NCBI GenBank assembly: GCA_002221725.1
Contig: NJFT01000008.1
Coordinates: 124,001 to 188,000 of the forward strand
DNA from: Scedosporium boydii
Taxonomy: Eukaryota; Ascomycota; Sordariomycetes; Microascales; Microascaceae
Length of the DNA stretch: 64,000 bases
Reading direction: 5' to 3'
Part shown: positions 46,974 through 60,748 of the stretch, one piece after another
Layout of the letters: each line of letters opens with the position of its first letter
How positions within the stretch are numbered: the stretch's first letter is position 1
The notes under the pieces: model-generated
Seen by the model: only the letters and a program-made list of their open reading frames with translations
The model's database searches: none
What the model was told of the DNA's origin: nothing
Translations under genes and position numbers: made by a program

Positions 46974-49079
46974 GGCGAGTAGCCTCTATCGGCGATGGCG
47001 TTAAGGGGATCTGGTTCGGGCAGTGGAAGAATTCAAGACGGTGGACACGCTTTAAGAATGGACATCGGGTGGAGTCAATATCGAGGCGGGAGTGTGGGCG
47101 TCAGGAGTTAGAAGAATCTTTGGAGAATGTCCCAAGAAGGGAAGGAAATTATCGAGATTGTGATGGGTTTGGATGAGGTGGCGGCATGGAGTTCAGGGTC
47201 GAAGGTTTCCTGTCGTAGATAGCTTGCTCTCTTCTACAATTCAGTCGCGACCTCGCACCCACTACCTTGATCAAAATTTGGAAGCTGTTTGACAAGGCCC
47301 GAATTTACGGATGATGCAGAAGCTACCAGCCAATCATTTCATAGCGACGGCTTCTGTTGCCAGGTGAGTTGCAGGGACCAATGCGACAGCAACAATTCAA
47401 TGTCAGGTGCGCTGAGTCATCAACCGATCACTCACTCCACAGCGGAGGAGAAACCAGCCTATTGTTGGCAGTTGAGAGGCTCCACCAAACATGACGACAT
47501 CAATGGTTTTGAAGGGGAGCCCTTTTGAAGCTGTGAATCCCGTGTCTTGAAAGTCAATATCGATTCCAAGGTCCCAGCAAGTTGTTGATAGAAGATATTC
47601 TCCACAGAAGAACAGTATACCGGGACCTAACACTCGTGTCTGTGCTTGTTTCAACCATTCTCTCCTAAAGCTCCCCGACAAGCAGCAAAACCAGACCACA
47701 AGCGAAAGGATAGAGGCCTGTTTGATGACGCCGAACGCCACTCTTCACGGATGTCATTTGCGACATTCGAGAAGCAACTCTTCGCTCTCAGAGCGGAAAG
47801 GGTGCTTGGGAGACTAAAACTAGCCGGTGCTAGTCTCTTCTTCATGCTAGACAATATCCCTCGACTACGAAAATAAAGATGGAAGCCAAGGAGGGAGCTC
47901 CTCGAGGGAACTAAAAAAGATATCACAGATCAATCAAGCTTATTTGCGGCGGTCTCCAGCAACACCATCGCCAGGACCCCGGAACCCCGCACCAGGCAGA
48001 CCTCGTGGTTCACGGCTCCAAGCTCGCAGTTCGGAGTTCGCAGTTCGCAGTTCGAGAAGCTAGATACGGTCAACCGGATATCATAGGGTGAAGCGAAGGA
48101 TCAGGGATGATGTTCCTGAAGCTAGCCAGCAAAGACGTTGCGGGCATTGGTGGTTGGAATCTCACGCTGCATGGTGCTATGGTTCTAGTTCCGTCTTATT
48201 CTGGAAATGTATTAGCAATCATGCTGCACCGACACAGAGTGGTTTAGATCTCTGCTGCAAAGTGCCGAGAGAAACACGGGTGTGGTGGGGACATAAGTCG
48301 TGCTTATCGACCCTGCTCCTGAGTCCTGACCCACGACCAAGCCCGAAGCAAGGTGCGGGGTGAGGGGTAAATCCATGCGCGAAGTGGGTTTAGCAACAAT
48401 GAAGCAACAGCGTCGAACTAACGTAAAGCAGGCATTTCGTCGCAAAAGCACCCAAGACGGCTTCGCAATAGTGTGCGACTGTGTGTCATCCGGCGAGCAG
48501 AGCGACCACAACCCGTCGCAAGCAAATGCCGAATATCGAGATTCCCCCAACCCCCGACGCGAGCAACGAGCCGGGCGACGCTTGCTCCCCTGATTGGTCA
48601 AACACCTGCGATGCCGTGAGCTCCCGTCGAGATTCCTCCCCTACCTCCCTGACAAGAACTGCGACATTGTGTCTGCCGAGAAGAGCAAAGTGGGCCCGAA
48701 GAAATAGGCTTCGCTTTTTCCTAATCACCCCGCCTGCAAAAGTGTTACGAAGTGCAATGGATTGAAATTTGATCCAATTGCCAAATGTTCCTTACACCAG
48801 CTCGGCCCCGCATGCGAAAAGCAGCAACTGAGCACCTTCCTTCCCCACTACTCAGCACCTCATATTGATCTAATCTCCAGGTCGCAAAGCTTCTAAATAT
48901 TGCTCTGCGCTTCTCTCTTCTTGTTACCTCCATCTCAAACTTTGTCGATCAATTCGTTTAATCTTGTCTTCTTCTTCTCGTTTGATACCATTCTTTTTTA
49001 TAAAACTTCCTCTCTGTCGAAACCTCTGCATTTCCGTATCTTCAACTCTCACCCCACCTCTACCAGATCCACAGTAACA
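46974..49079. other. Divergent promoter spacer between NUP85 and formaldehyde dehydrogenase
   Basis: 2.1 kb with no convincing gene. A 7-bp tandem (CAGTTCG-like, about four copies) occupies 48026-48054. The last 180 bp before the ATG at 49080 are strongly C/T-rich, typical of a highly expressed fungal gene. Confidence 0.6.
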
Positions 49080-50755
<1,676 letters not shown>

Positions 50756-53700
50756 AGCAATACGTTAAGAAAAGAAAATGTCGAAGTGAGAAAAAAATAA
50801 ATAAATTGTGTATGAGTGACTTTTGTTGTAGGACGTCGGTTAATCCGGTGTTGGTGATTGCGCGTTGTATATGTGCAAAATGGTAATTCTATGGCGGTGA
50901 AAAATGAAAATGGCAATGACACGGGGAGCAAAAGTGTACTTCGTATGTGTATCTTCAACAATATCTACCCACATCGTGATTGCTGAGCTTGAGCAATGTT
51001 GTCATCTCCAGCTTAATGGGATGCTCGGTTCGGACCTGAGTCCCCCCACGTCGTAGGGGAATTAGGATTTTTCGGTCTTAAAAGCAACTTACTGGCAATT
51101 ACATGCAATTAGGACAGATCTGGTTTATGTTCAGTGGTCGCCGTCTCCGGAATTTGGTTGCCTTCGTTCCGCTATGCCCACTTAATGTTGAATGTACGGA
51201 GTACGGACAATGATGATCGCCGTCTAATTGGCCCAGCTCGATCGAGGACGACGCTTCTGCTTAGCCAGCTGACGGGCAGACTCTTTTCCCGCGATTCGGG
51301 GCTCCGCAGCTCGTGTGGTACAGACTTGCGCCTCTAAAACCTTGGGCCTCGACTCTGGTCCCTGGATAGTAAGGTTGCAATGAAAAAGATGAAGCCTACT
51401 TCCTACAGCATCAGGCATATCTCAACTAGACCCAATCCATAAACAACGCCCCTTCCCGCTTCACGAAAGCTCGCAACGAATAGGCATAATTTAGAAAAAG
51501 AAAGAGGGGTCTCTGGATCTCGTGCATGTGAACCCCTACTTGCGTTAGTGCCCACCGATACTGAGTTGTTAACCGCTGGGCACCAAAAGAACCATTGGCG
51601 GTAAGAGGACATCCCCATCGTGACCGGTGACCTCTCTGTGTCGTGGCGTGCGTTGGGCGCTTCTACGGGGGGGAATGGAGAGCGGTCTAGACACGTCAAT
51701 TCTTGCCCAAGGGAAAGGGAAATGAGCGAGATTGGTTCGAATGCTAGAAAGCCTATCCATGCCAGGCCGGCTTCACCTTGTTGAAGGGGTGCGTCTTGGG
51801 CGGGAATGGAAGATTTCGTTTTGCACCGTGATGACTCTTCTGTTTTCACTAATACCTTCTTGATGGGGCCGCCATTTCGGCACTTTCAAGAAGCGTCCAG
51901 GGATCGTATGATTAATCGAGATGATTGGAGGCACAACAGTAGCACGGCAGGAGAGCCAGCTCCGGCCGGAGAAAAAAGGAAGAAAAAACTTGATATTGAT
52001 GTTGCGCTTTTGCCACATTTCTGCTGGCATGGGTCCTTCACTCGTACGGAGTAGCTATTTTGATGTTCCTTTTTAGAGTTAAGCTGGGCAGGCTAGAAGG
52101 AAATTAGAACACTGCACAGGCCATCCTGCCCAGCCTTGGGTGTCCCCAGTGGCAAACGAGAGGGATACAAATCCAGGCGAAGGCGGGAGAAGGATCGAAA
52201 TGGCCTAATATCCGCACGAAATAGATCCGCAAATACCGGTTCGATACCTCCCATGTACGAAGGAATGTCCACAAAGTTACTTCACATCGAAGGGCGAAGG
52301 GGTGCCAATCCGAACTAATCCGAACCCTGGACAGGCTGTATCGGACAAAAGTTTAAAGCCACAGCCACGATACAAATAAGGGGTTGAGTTTTGGAAGTCT
52401 GATTTACCGAGAGTATATACATACTTTATGTATATCCATCTGGCCGGGCTGCTTTTAATCTTTTTTTTGCTGATAGGGAAGGTCGGCCGGAGTTGCCGCG
52501 GCTGGAGGAAATTTGTGAGAGCGCAGCTCAAACTCTCCGGAGTGAGACAGGACATTGCCGGTGCCAAGGTGTGCATACTCTACCTTGTTTAAAGAAGTTG
52601 AGGCTCCTTGGTTTTTTTGGGGTCGGCGGAGGCGTGGGAATGGGGAATTGGTTCGGAGTGGACGGGATCTAAGTAATTCCGGGACCCATCTCATCGTTGA
52701 TAGCGAAACGTCGACCACTTCAGTCTCAAGACCAAGGCTCCATTGATCCATCGATGGCATGGGGTACTTGGCGGTACTCCTGCTCTTGTCAGGCAAGACA
52801 ACTTCGTAAAGAAGGCAAGTATTATTATCGAGTGGGATTAGTCTCGCCAAAGGATGCTGCAGGCTACCCGGGTTGGTAATTTGCACTTGTCTGCATTTCC
52901 AACCCATTTTCGAGAGTACCCTTCGTCGTCAACAAGCGAGACCGGTCTGTTGTTCAAGTGGCTGATGAGAACATCGGAGAAGATCATCGGGTTCCTATGT
53001 ATTAGTATTATTCTCTTTGTCCACGAACCCGATCCCTGGAGTTTTGGGAGCCCCCAATTGGTTTCAGGTGATTGGATCTAGATTCCCCGTCCTCTCTCGG
53101 ATCACAAAGTCTGGAGGCGGCCCCTGGCGTCATTAGGGGAAAGATAGAGATTTGGAAGGGGGGGATAAGGTTCCTGAATCTGGCCCATTTGGCACTTACA
53201 AGGATGGGCAGCCGAGGCGAGGGACCGGCGCTTGAACAGGCAATAAATGGCGGGGGCCTAGGCCCGGGTACGAGATGCAAAATTCAATGCAAGCTCCCAA
53301 TTTGCACATCACGTCGATCAATTGATCTTTGGATGGCACACATGGTTTGTCCGATCCGTATTCGGTTCACGTTTCTGTTGAGTACAAAGCACTGGTATCA
53401 ATTATATTTACGAGGTGTCGATTCTGGCCCGAGCACTCTCGGGTTGCAATCAAAAGTGAAGTGAAGTGTGGAGTGGACTCTGATATGATGAAGGATAATA
53501 AGGAAGAAGCTGAGAACATCAAACGCGGTAAGCGGCTGACCTGACTCATCGATTGATCATTCAAGTTTTTTCTATCATTGACTCCATACACAGGTACTCG
53601 ACTACGCATACCTGCCGATTGTAGAGTAGATACGTTTGATGCATTGAGGTAAACTAGCTCGCAAATCGCAACAATATCTCAATACTCGTACTTTGTAGTT

Positions 53701-55732
53701 CAATGTTGCTGACAGACCAACTATTTCCGACTGGATACTGGACACTGGATACTTGAGCCCACTGGATACTTGAGCTGATACTTCATCGTACCCAAGAACA
53801 AGTACTTGCAATTTGACAAGCCAAGCACATCAATCTGCACTTGACTTTTTACAACTTGATACTGCAAAATTTTGTCAATCGCGTGGACTGCATTTTCTGC
53901 AACTTGGAAGACAGTCGACTTATGGTCACGCGGTCACTAGCGGCAAGCTCGCTTCAAATTTGTTTATCAAGGCCAGGGGGGAAAATCTGGGCACCAGTGC
54001 GTGTTAGAAACCGGTGCTGAAATCATCGACCGCAGTAATGTTCTCTTCTTGGGCCGGTTCTCCCATGAGATTATCGCGGAACCTTGGGCAGCACTCTTGG
54101 GTTCAATGAAGTTCCTTTTAAGGCCCGCCCCCGATTCGCAATGGGGCTGATTTAAAGATTGATACGCCGCGGACAATACACTGGTAGGTCCGGCCTCATT
54201 ACCATTCCGACACAGATTCCATTCGAGATCCAAGTTGGACTGACGTCTGCCGTCTTTCGAGGTTGTCGGCGCCACCCGGGAATCGCTTGCCCACTTTCAT
54301 CTTGGCCGTGGCCGACTCCGCAATTCTCTCGTATGTTTGCACAATAAGTTCGATTACGTTCGTGTCATCTTTCAGCCTAGTCCGCTTGCGGGCGGTGAGG
54401 ACCGGCACGGGCGCACGACATCAAGCAGACCTGCCGTCCGTATTTCGTAGTCAAAAAGCACTCGATTTGGGACGTCGTCAAGTCCATCCAGCAACGATAC
54501 CTGAGGCTACCTGGGGGGTCCGGTTACGACTGTACAGTGTACTGTCCACAAGCTACCCTGTAAAACTGGGAGATGCAGCCGACTGCTCACATTTATGATT
54601 TACGGAGGACTGACTACATAGTAAACGGAGCTCCCGACTACAACTACTTATTTCAGTTATAGTGCGAAGCATGTTCTTTGTCAATCGAGAAGAGTCTAGA
54701 AAATCAGCACTGAATAACTCCACCTAATTTACGCGTGGGTCTAAATCGGTATTCGGTAACGGATTCTATGTTGTCTTTCCAGCTTTCATTCAGTCATCTC
54801 TAGGCCCGCTCTTTTACGGACCGTCTCAAAGTTTGGTTTTAAGACAATTCAAATTGCAGGCCGGAACCGGTGCTGGACCCACCTATTGTCGTTTTTTTGT
54901 TCCGTTTCCTTTCAAGCGGATAGCATGTCAAGGTTCTGGCCATGTCTATTTCCGTACCCATGTCACAGTTCCAGTTTACCACGCTAGCCCACCCTTCAGG
55001 TAGGCTCACGTGTTAATTGGCACCCGTTCTCATGCCGAGAGCCCATCTCATTCCCCATTCATCCCCGTCCATACATGAGGCGTAGACCTAGCCACTTCCA
55101 GCAAGAACTGCAAAGTGACTTGTCCAGTACAAGGTACTCGTAACTACGACCCCATAAAGAAGGTGCAGTGTTGTATTGGTCACTGTCGTCTGAAAGTGTC
55201 CGGTTGCGTCAGCCTTCCCTGAATTCCTGCCACCGCACCGCAACTTGTAAGTCACTTCGTACCGGTCACTGCCTCCTTTGGGGATCAACCACGTCGGCCT
55301 GGTCTGGCCTAGTCGTTAGTATTTAGTGTTGGGTCTCCGCTCGCCGCCCTCCTCGTCTCTTCCCTTCCCATTCTTCCCTATTCTTCGCCTTCCTTCCACA
55401 TCGCACTACTTCTTCTCTGACTCATTACAAATCTTGACCTCTGCGCAGGTTCATAAAACCTCCACGCTTCCTTTCGTCTCGCGTGCCTCCAACTCTCTCC
55501 TGGATTCTTCCTCTCCACATCACCCAAACTACCTATCTCGGCGACTTAGGCACAACCGCCACACCTACCGAGCGTTCTTCGCGAGACGTCCTACTCTCTC
55601 ACCTACTTGACTACCTCTCACGTTCGAATACAACAACAGCCTGCTCTTGGCAGCATCCACAGCCCACTCGCGATCCCCTCGCATACCACCTCGATCACAC
55701 CTTCCTCCCCACACTCCACACACACAACCACA
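50756..55732. other. 5 kb gene-poor spacer
   Basis: No supported gene. Frames up to 150 codons (51403-51849, 52455-52907, both minus) lack domains and typical composition. Two TACGGAGTA copies lie at 51195 and 52045. A short direct repeat of ACTGGATACTTGAGC occurs at about 53744-53775. The final 300 bp are C/T-rich and form the leader of the AN1 gene. Confidence 0.5.
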
Positions 55733-56133
55733 ATGGCTCCCAAGAAGAACCGTTGCAACTTCAAGGAGTGTCAATCGGCGGCCCAGCGCATCGTCGGTGA
55801 CTGCGGCTTCTGCCAGGGTCATTTCTGCAGCAAGCACCGCCTGCTAGAAGACCACAAGTGCGAGGGTCTTGAAGACGTAGGTATCCCTAATTTTGATTTT
55901 GCTCAACTCAGCACCTCGTCATCTTCTGCGACTTCATCGTCTTCCTCTCAAACCACCTTTTCCTCCATGGCGTCTTCCTCCAAGGATCCGCAGTGGTGGC
56001 TGGTTGGGCTATGTGACTCCCTTGCAAGTGACGACATGGCTGACCTGTTCCGCTCCAGTGCAAGAAGCAATCTCATGAGCGAAACGCCGCGCAGCTCGAG
56101 AGTGAGCGCACCCAGATCATTAAGGGTATTTAA
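55733..56133 (+). CDS. Small AN1-type zinc-finger protein
   Basis: Exons 55733-55876 and 56059-56133 encode 72 aa. The AN1 finger is complete: Cys8, Cys13, Cys24, Cys27, Cys32, His35, His41 and Cys43, spaced CX4CX10CX2CX4CX2HX5HXC. Splicing with GTAGGT and CTCCAG links GLED to CKKQSHERNAAQLESERTQI, the Cys-Lys-Lys/His-Glu-Arg tail found in small fungal AN1 proteins, and ends at TAA 56131. Without splicing, the frame stays open through the intron and gives a 159-residue protein with a Ser-rich tail, which is the less likely product. AN1 fingers bind ubiquitin or the Cdc48/proteasome machinery and often act in stress responses. This protein is little more than the finger, presumably an adaptor. 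Confidence 0.85.
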
Positions 56134-57462
56134 CGAAAACTACGACGACGAAGACGAAGACGACGTTTCTAAGACGTCCTCCAATGATACAGCCATGGGC
56201 GGAACCTGAAATAGAGGTTCCAACCTCCAGGGGGCGAATTCCACACCCAAGGCTTCGTATCGGACTCGTCATCACTCCCGTCTTTTCTAGACGGATTCCT
56301 CCACCCTACACTCTACCTGCATACACCCACTAAATCCGACGAGACGACGGTCTCGTGAACCACAAACTTCCTATACTCTCTCACGATATCATGTATCCGA
56401 CGATCGACCAGGATGGACGCACGCGACGTCCCTTTCCGACGATCAGTCTCTCAAACTCGGCCACATGGAGCGAGTGGCAAGGCGACCGAACCAGCCACTC
56501 CTCCATAAAAGCCCGCGATATGTATTCATAGTTTTACGAAAGAGGCAGACGGTCTGCCTCGATATGTGGCAGCATGGCGTCCAGGGCATTGCTTCTTTAA
56601 TTATTACTTTTTTTCGGCTCTTTCCCTCGATCTGACTTCCCGGTTCTCCGGAGCCTGTGATCACTGTCATGGTCTGGTTTACCTCGTCGAGCATAGCGTT
56701 GCCCGTGGGGATATTTATCTCTGGCCTTCTTTGTTCACCCTTACATAGTTGCTTCATGTGTTTTCTTCGATATGGAAATTTGAGACCTGGAACGGTCCTC
56801 CATGTAAACAAAACTTGTGCCCTTTTACCTGCACCCGTGCTACGAATTCCTCCTTTGGTGATGTCCCCTGTTCGTGAATGATTTTGACACCTCTCTGTTG
56901 AGTTCGGCGCAATTCCTTTTGGCGGAGGCGCTAATCTTGGCAACATGGAGGAAGTGCCTGCTTATCGCCGATATCGTATCTCTTTCCCCCCTCTCCCGCC
57001 CACCCTCTCACCTCGACAATTGTACCTTGCTGACAACACATCAATCATTGATCAATTGTCGCCAACGTATTCTAACGCCAAAAATATTCATACACGTATT
57101 AGTGCATCCCAATGGCCCATCGATGAGCGGATATCGATTTTGAAGTTGATAAGGCTGTAATGCTGGGAGAAAGATGTGCGGTCTTCCATATTAGTCTGTC
57201 CGCCAAGCTAGAGACTGTTTTCAGCCACTGTTGCTGATCTCTTGTCAGACAAGATCCTGGCCAGCTCCATGAGAAATTGGAGATTTTATAGTTAAGAATA
57301 CTATAGGTGCAAAAGCGAAGCAACAAATAATACCGAACGGTTTCTCTGCATTTCCTTCTGGCTTCCTCCCTCCCCCCTCCTTGGTTGCCGCTTTTCTCCT
57401 ATCGCGTTCCAGCGTTCTCCATTCCCAACTTACTGGGCCTTCTTCAAATACATTGCTTCGTG
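56134..57462. other. Spacer between the AN1 gene and the AN1-kinase pseudogene
   Basis: Holds the AN1 3' UTR. No gene is seen. Frames at 56443-56946 (minus) and 56874-57143 have no recognisable content. Confidence 0.6.
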
Positions 57463-58526
57463 ATGCCTCTATGGTCGTGTGAATGGGAGGCTTGCAGGAG
57501 CCCCGCCGTGCAAAGAGCAGGAGACTGCTTGCTGTGTGACAGACACCTCTGCCGCACTCATCTCCGAGAGCCGTGGCACAAATGCCCGAAGCCAGAGGTT
57601 CCGTCGTAATACACCCGCTCAAGACTTAGCCATGGCGGCCGTTACTCATGTTCATCAATCCAGGAAAACTGGGAAGCCTATTCCGCTCAATCTGCGGTCA
57701 CAGAAGCCCGTCACATCGGCGGGCTATGCCATCGAATAGATGGTTCTAAACTATGTTCCCACGCATCGACGCTCAGGGGAGGCATCCCTTTGAAGCGATG
57801 GGATCACTCGTCTTCTCGGCTGGAGGTACCACCGAGTTCAACGTGCAAGGTCTCGCATATCCCACAACGTTTCAGATGGGAGGCGGAGGTCCCCTCAGTC
57901 CCTTCTCTTCCTCGCTGGAGGGGTGGCGCGCCATACTCGAGTTATACCTTTCGATGATAGCTAGCGGCGAGGTTGGCGTCGACCATCCGGTAGATGACTA
58001 CCTCGCGCACCGTTTCCGCCTAGATATCCTTGATAGCCTCTGGGGACACGTCCCATCCGAGAGCCAATTCTTTCTGAAGCACCCTGACGACAAGGGCGAC
58101 CACATCCTAGTCAATGACTCTTTCGACATTGTCGGCATCATAGACTGGGAATGGACCCATACGCTTTCCAAGGCGGAGGCCTTTTGCTCTCCGTGCATGA
58201 TGTGGCCGGTGGGCGAGTTTTACGACGGCTCCAATGAGCTGGCCAAGGATGAATTGCGGCTCGCTGATATCTACCGGGCAAGGGGCCGCGAAGACCTTGC
58301 GAACTATGTCATCGAGGGTAGAAAAGTCCAGAGATTCTTCTTCGCCCTCGGGCCCGACGGCGCTTTCTTGGACCAGAAGACGCTCGTAGGCCTCTTTATG
58401 GGGCTTAAGAGGACCTTCGGCTTCGGAGACGAGGGGTGGGAAGAATGGAAGAGGAAGGCCCTCGAGAAATGGAAGAGCGATAATGTGCCCCGGAGCTTAC
58501 TAGAGCTGGAACTGAATGAGGAGTGA
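57463..58526 (+). pseudogene. Decayed AN1-finger plus APH-like kinase gene
   Basis: The gene opens at 57463 with MPLWSCEWEACRSPAVQRAG and a complete AN1 pattern (Cys6, 11, 22, 25, 30, His33, 39, Cys41), then stops at 57607. From 57753 a separate 257-codon frame gives the C-lobe of a fungal AN1-APH protein: HPFEAMGSLVF, NVQGLAYPTTFQMGGGGPLS, FLKHPDDKGDHILVND, IVGIIDWEWTHTLSKAEAF, and a full C-terminus. In intact relatives, as I know them, about 150-180 residues of kinase N-lobe (ATP-binding loop, Lys) lie between these parts. Here only 143 bp remain. They include GYAIE followed by TAG and then Met, where relatives have a Trp-like position, so a TGG to TAG change is possible. The nucleotide-binding half is therefore gone. 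It could still yield a short finger protein or a C-lobe protein. Confidence 0.65.
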
Positions 58527-59164
58527 AAGACGTATTTTGACCCCTGTTTGTCGTCCTACTGCATATGCTGAACAAGGACCCAAGAATCCCAAATCTCCAG
58601 AGTTTTCTCAGCATGGAGAAGTGACAATCAAGAGAGTGAGAAACCCACTGCTCGATCATACTTCGTCGTCGGAATTTTTGCACCTTCATGAGAGGTAGAT
58701 TCTTCGCGCGGCTGTAGAACGTTAACAGCTGTACAGGTGATGGGCGAAGCCGATGCGCACCGTGGATATCAACCAGCCAGGCCATCTTTTCTGGCTGGCT
58801 AGCAACACCAGGATACAGATAGGCATGTGTGGACTATTATCCACGAAAAGCCGGCGCAAGGCAGTTCTCTATTCTGTCGATCAAATGACACATGCGAGTG
58901 CAGATGCTCACTAGCCGAGGGATGCCCCGTGAAAAATGAACCGCTGTCTGATCGAGTTCAACTGAAGGTCAACAACTATTTAGTCTACTGATTATCACAA
59001 TATTGAACGTTGGCGTGGTATTATTACTTCCCACCTTCGATGTTCCATGTCTCCAGAATTCATCGCAGGGCGCCAGCCCTTCCGCAAATTTCCCAAGTCG
59101 AGTGCGTAGTCAAATAGATCCATCCGCTTTACATACATACCAGTCCTTGAGCTCATTTCCGGCA
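58527..59164. other. Convergent 3' spacer
   Basis: Lies between the AN1-kinase pseudogene and the NTH1 stop. Nothing is recognised. Confidence 0.65.
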
Positions 59165-60748
59165 TCACCTCTTTCTTCTCCGTGTAGCTCTCCGTCCTTC
59201 AGTGATCTGTTCTTCCACGACGCCCGCGGGTTTGACATCTTGTAAACTCGCAAGGTTCTCCTTGACATCGTCATCGGAAGCCTCCACCTTGACACGATGC
59301 ACCATGGCCCCATTGATCTTTCCATCCTTGATCTCCTCCTCCTCCTCCTCCTCCTCCTTCACCCCTTCCAGCTCTCCCTTCACAACGTCCTTAGCCTCCT
59401 CATCCCCCTCATCAATCTTAATCTTCGCCTCAACCTTCTCAACCTTCACACCCAATCTCGCCCTCGCCTTCCTCCCCTCCGCGACCTTCCCCCTATCCGC
59501 CGCCTTACAAAGCCCGCCCAGCCCCAACTCACACTCCCCACACTTCCTCCCCACGGGCAAACACACCGTCTGCCCGAACCCGACGAGCAGCCAGTTGATG
59601 GGCCGCCAGCGATCGCGCGGCAACCATGACTGCAGCGCCAGGCGCGTCTCCTCCGGGTTGCGCGTCTTGTGCCACCCCCAGAGGTTGGTGATGCGGTGCA
59701 CGTGCACGTCGACGCCGATGCCCTCGGTGCGGTTCCAGGCTACGGACATGCAGAGGTGGGCCATTTTGGGGCCGACGCCGGGGAGGGAGGTCAGGCCGGA
59801 GATGGTGTCGGGGATGTCGCCGTTCCATTTGTCGCGGAGAATTTCGGCGGTTTGTTTGAGATATCTGCGTGGGAGGCATCTTGTTAGTCGTCTTGTAAAA
59901 AGAAGGCCTGTTCCAGGAACAGCATCCAGTAGTAAAAGTAAGAGAGAGAGAGAGAGAGAGACGCACTTGGTCTTGTTATTATGAAACCCAACCGCCCAAA
60001 TAAACTCGTTAAGCAAAGCCGGCTCAACAGCAAGCATATTCTCCAAATTCAACCCCGGCGGCGCACCCTCCTCATACGGCGGCAGCTCCTTCTTCAACTT
60101 CGCCATCACCACGGCATTCACCGTATCCTTCGTCTGGCTCGAGAGCATCAGCGACACGAGCGTATGGAACCTCCGATCGCGCGGGCTCGCATCCTGATCG
60201 GCGAGGCGCTCGCACCCCATCGTGTCGACGGCGGCGTTGGAGGCCACGCCTCCCGGCTGGCGCATCTTGAGGACGGCGTCGTACATTTGCTCCCAGTCGG
60301 AGGGTGGAGTGACGGTCGTTTCTCCCGTTTCGGGGTCTTGGGTTTTGCGCGCGGGTTTTCGGGCTCGGCGGGGGGGGTTTGGTGTGGAAGACTCGGGGGA
60401 TTGCGAAGAAGTGAGGGTTGTGGTCGTTGTTGTCTCGAGCTTGACGGCGGAGGAGTCCCCGTTGCGGGTGGTTACCCGTCTCCGCTTCCGAGAGGTCCGC
60501 GTGATGGCATCTTCGATGTCGGAGCCTAGCCGGAGGTCTCCCGAGTCCCCTTCTTCTTCTTCTTCTTCTAAGGTGGACTTGATCGTGGCTTTGGTCTCCG
60601 CGTCGGCGCCATAGGCGAATTTGGCGAGCGACGCACGCGTGATGCGGCGCGTTGGAGGTGGCGTGGCGCTATCGCTCGCGAAGAAGCGGGAAGACTCCTT
60701 CAATTTATTTCGGGTAGACATCCTCCTAAGAGCAAATCTATAGAGCAT
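59165..60748 (-). CDS. NTH1: Endonuclease III homologue (bifunctional DNA glycosylase/AP lyase)
   Basis: Exons 60748-59967 and 59864-59165 encode 493 aa. The 102-nt intron (GTGCGT...ACGCAG, with GACTAACA branch) is a multiple of three, has no stop and contains an (AG)n microsatellite at 59942-59961. The start at 60748 gives MLYRFALRRMSTRNKL, a plausible mitochondrial leader. ATG 60721 would give a nuclear form of 484 aa. Residues 40-150 are charged and contain KRRR-type nuclear signals. The catalytic core has LVSLMLSSQTKD, the helix-hairpin-helix LPGVGPKMA with Lys294, and GVDVHVHRITN with Asp313. The 4Fe-4S ligands are Cys362, 369, 372 and 380, spaced X6-X2-X7. The long Glu/Lys-rich C-terminus after residue 385 is extra. 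Nth1 removes oxidised pyrimidines and cuts the AP site in nuclear and mitochondrial base excision repair. Confidence 0.93.
   Translation of the reverse strand: MLYRFALRRMSTRNKLKESSRFFASDSATPPPTRRITRASLAKFAYGADAETKATIKSTLEEEEEEGDSGDLRLGSDIEDAITRTSRKRRRVTTRNGDSSAVKLETTTTTTLTSSQSPESSTPNPPRRARKPARKTQDPETGETTVTPPSDWEQMYDAVLKMRQPGGVASNAAVDTMGCERLADQDASPRDRRFHTLVSLMLSSQTKDTVNAVVMAKLKKELPPYEEGAPPGLNLENMLAVEPALLNEFIWAVGFHNNKTKCVSLSLSLLLLLLDAVPGTGLLFTRRLTRCLPRRYLKQTAEILRDKWNGDIPDTISGLTSLPGVGPKMAHLCMSVAWNRTEGIGVDVHVHRITNLWGWHKTRNPEETRLALQSWLPRDRWRPINWLLVGFGQTVCLPVGRKCGECELGLGGLCKAADRGKVAEGRKARARLGVKVEKVEAKIKIDEGDEEAKDVVKGELEGVKEEEEEEEEIKDGKINGAMVHRVKVEASDDDVKENLASLQDVKPAGVVEEQITEGRRATRRRKR

Noticed and set aside
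55877..56209. Ser-rich extension of the AN1 protein as a genuine coding exon
   Set aside because: Splicing restores the conserved CKKQSHERN tail of the family, so the extension is intron-derived. It is kept only as a possible retention isoform.
59202..59984. Plus-strand frames of 260 and 110 codons opposite NTH1
   Set aside because: They are shadows of NTH1, and the Ser-rich runs are the complement of Glu/Lys-rich sequence.
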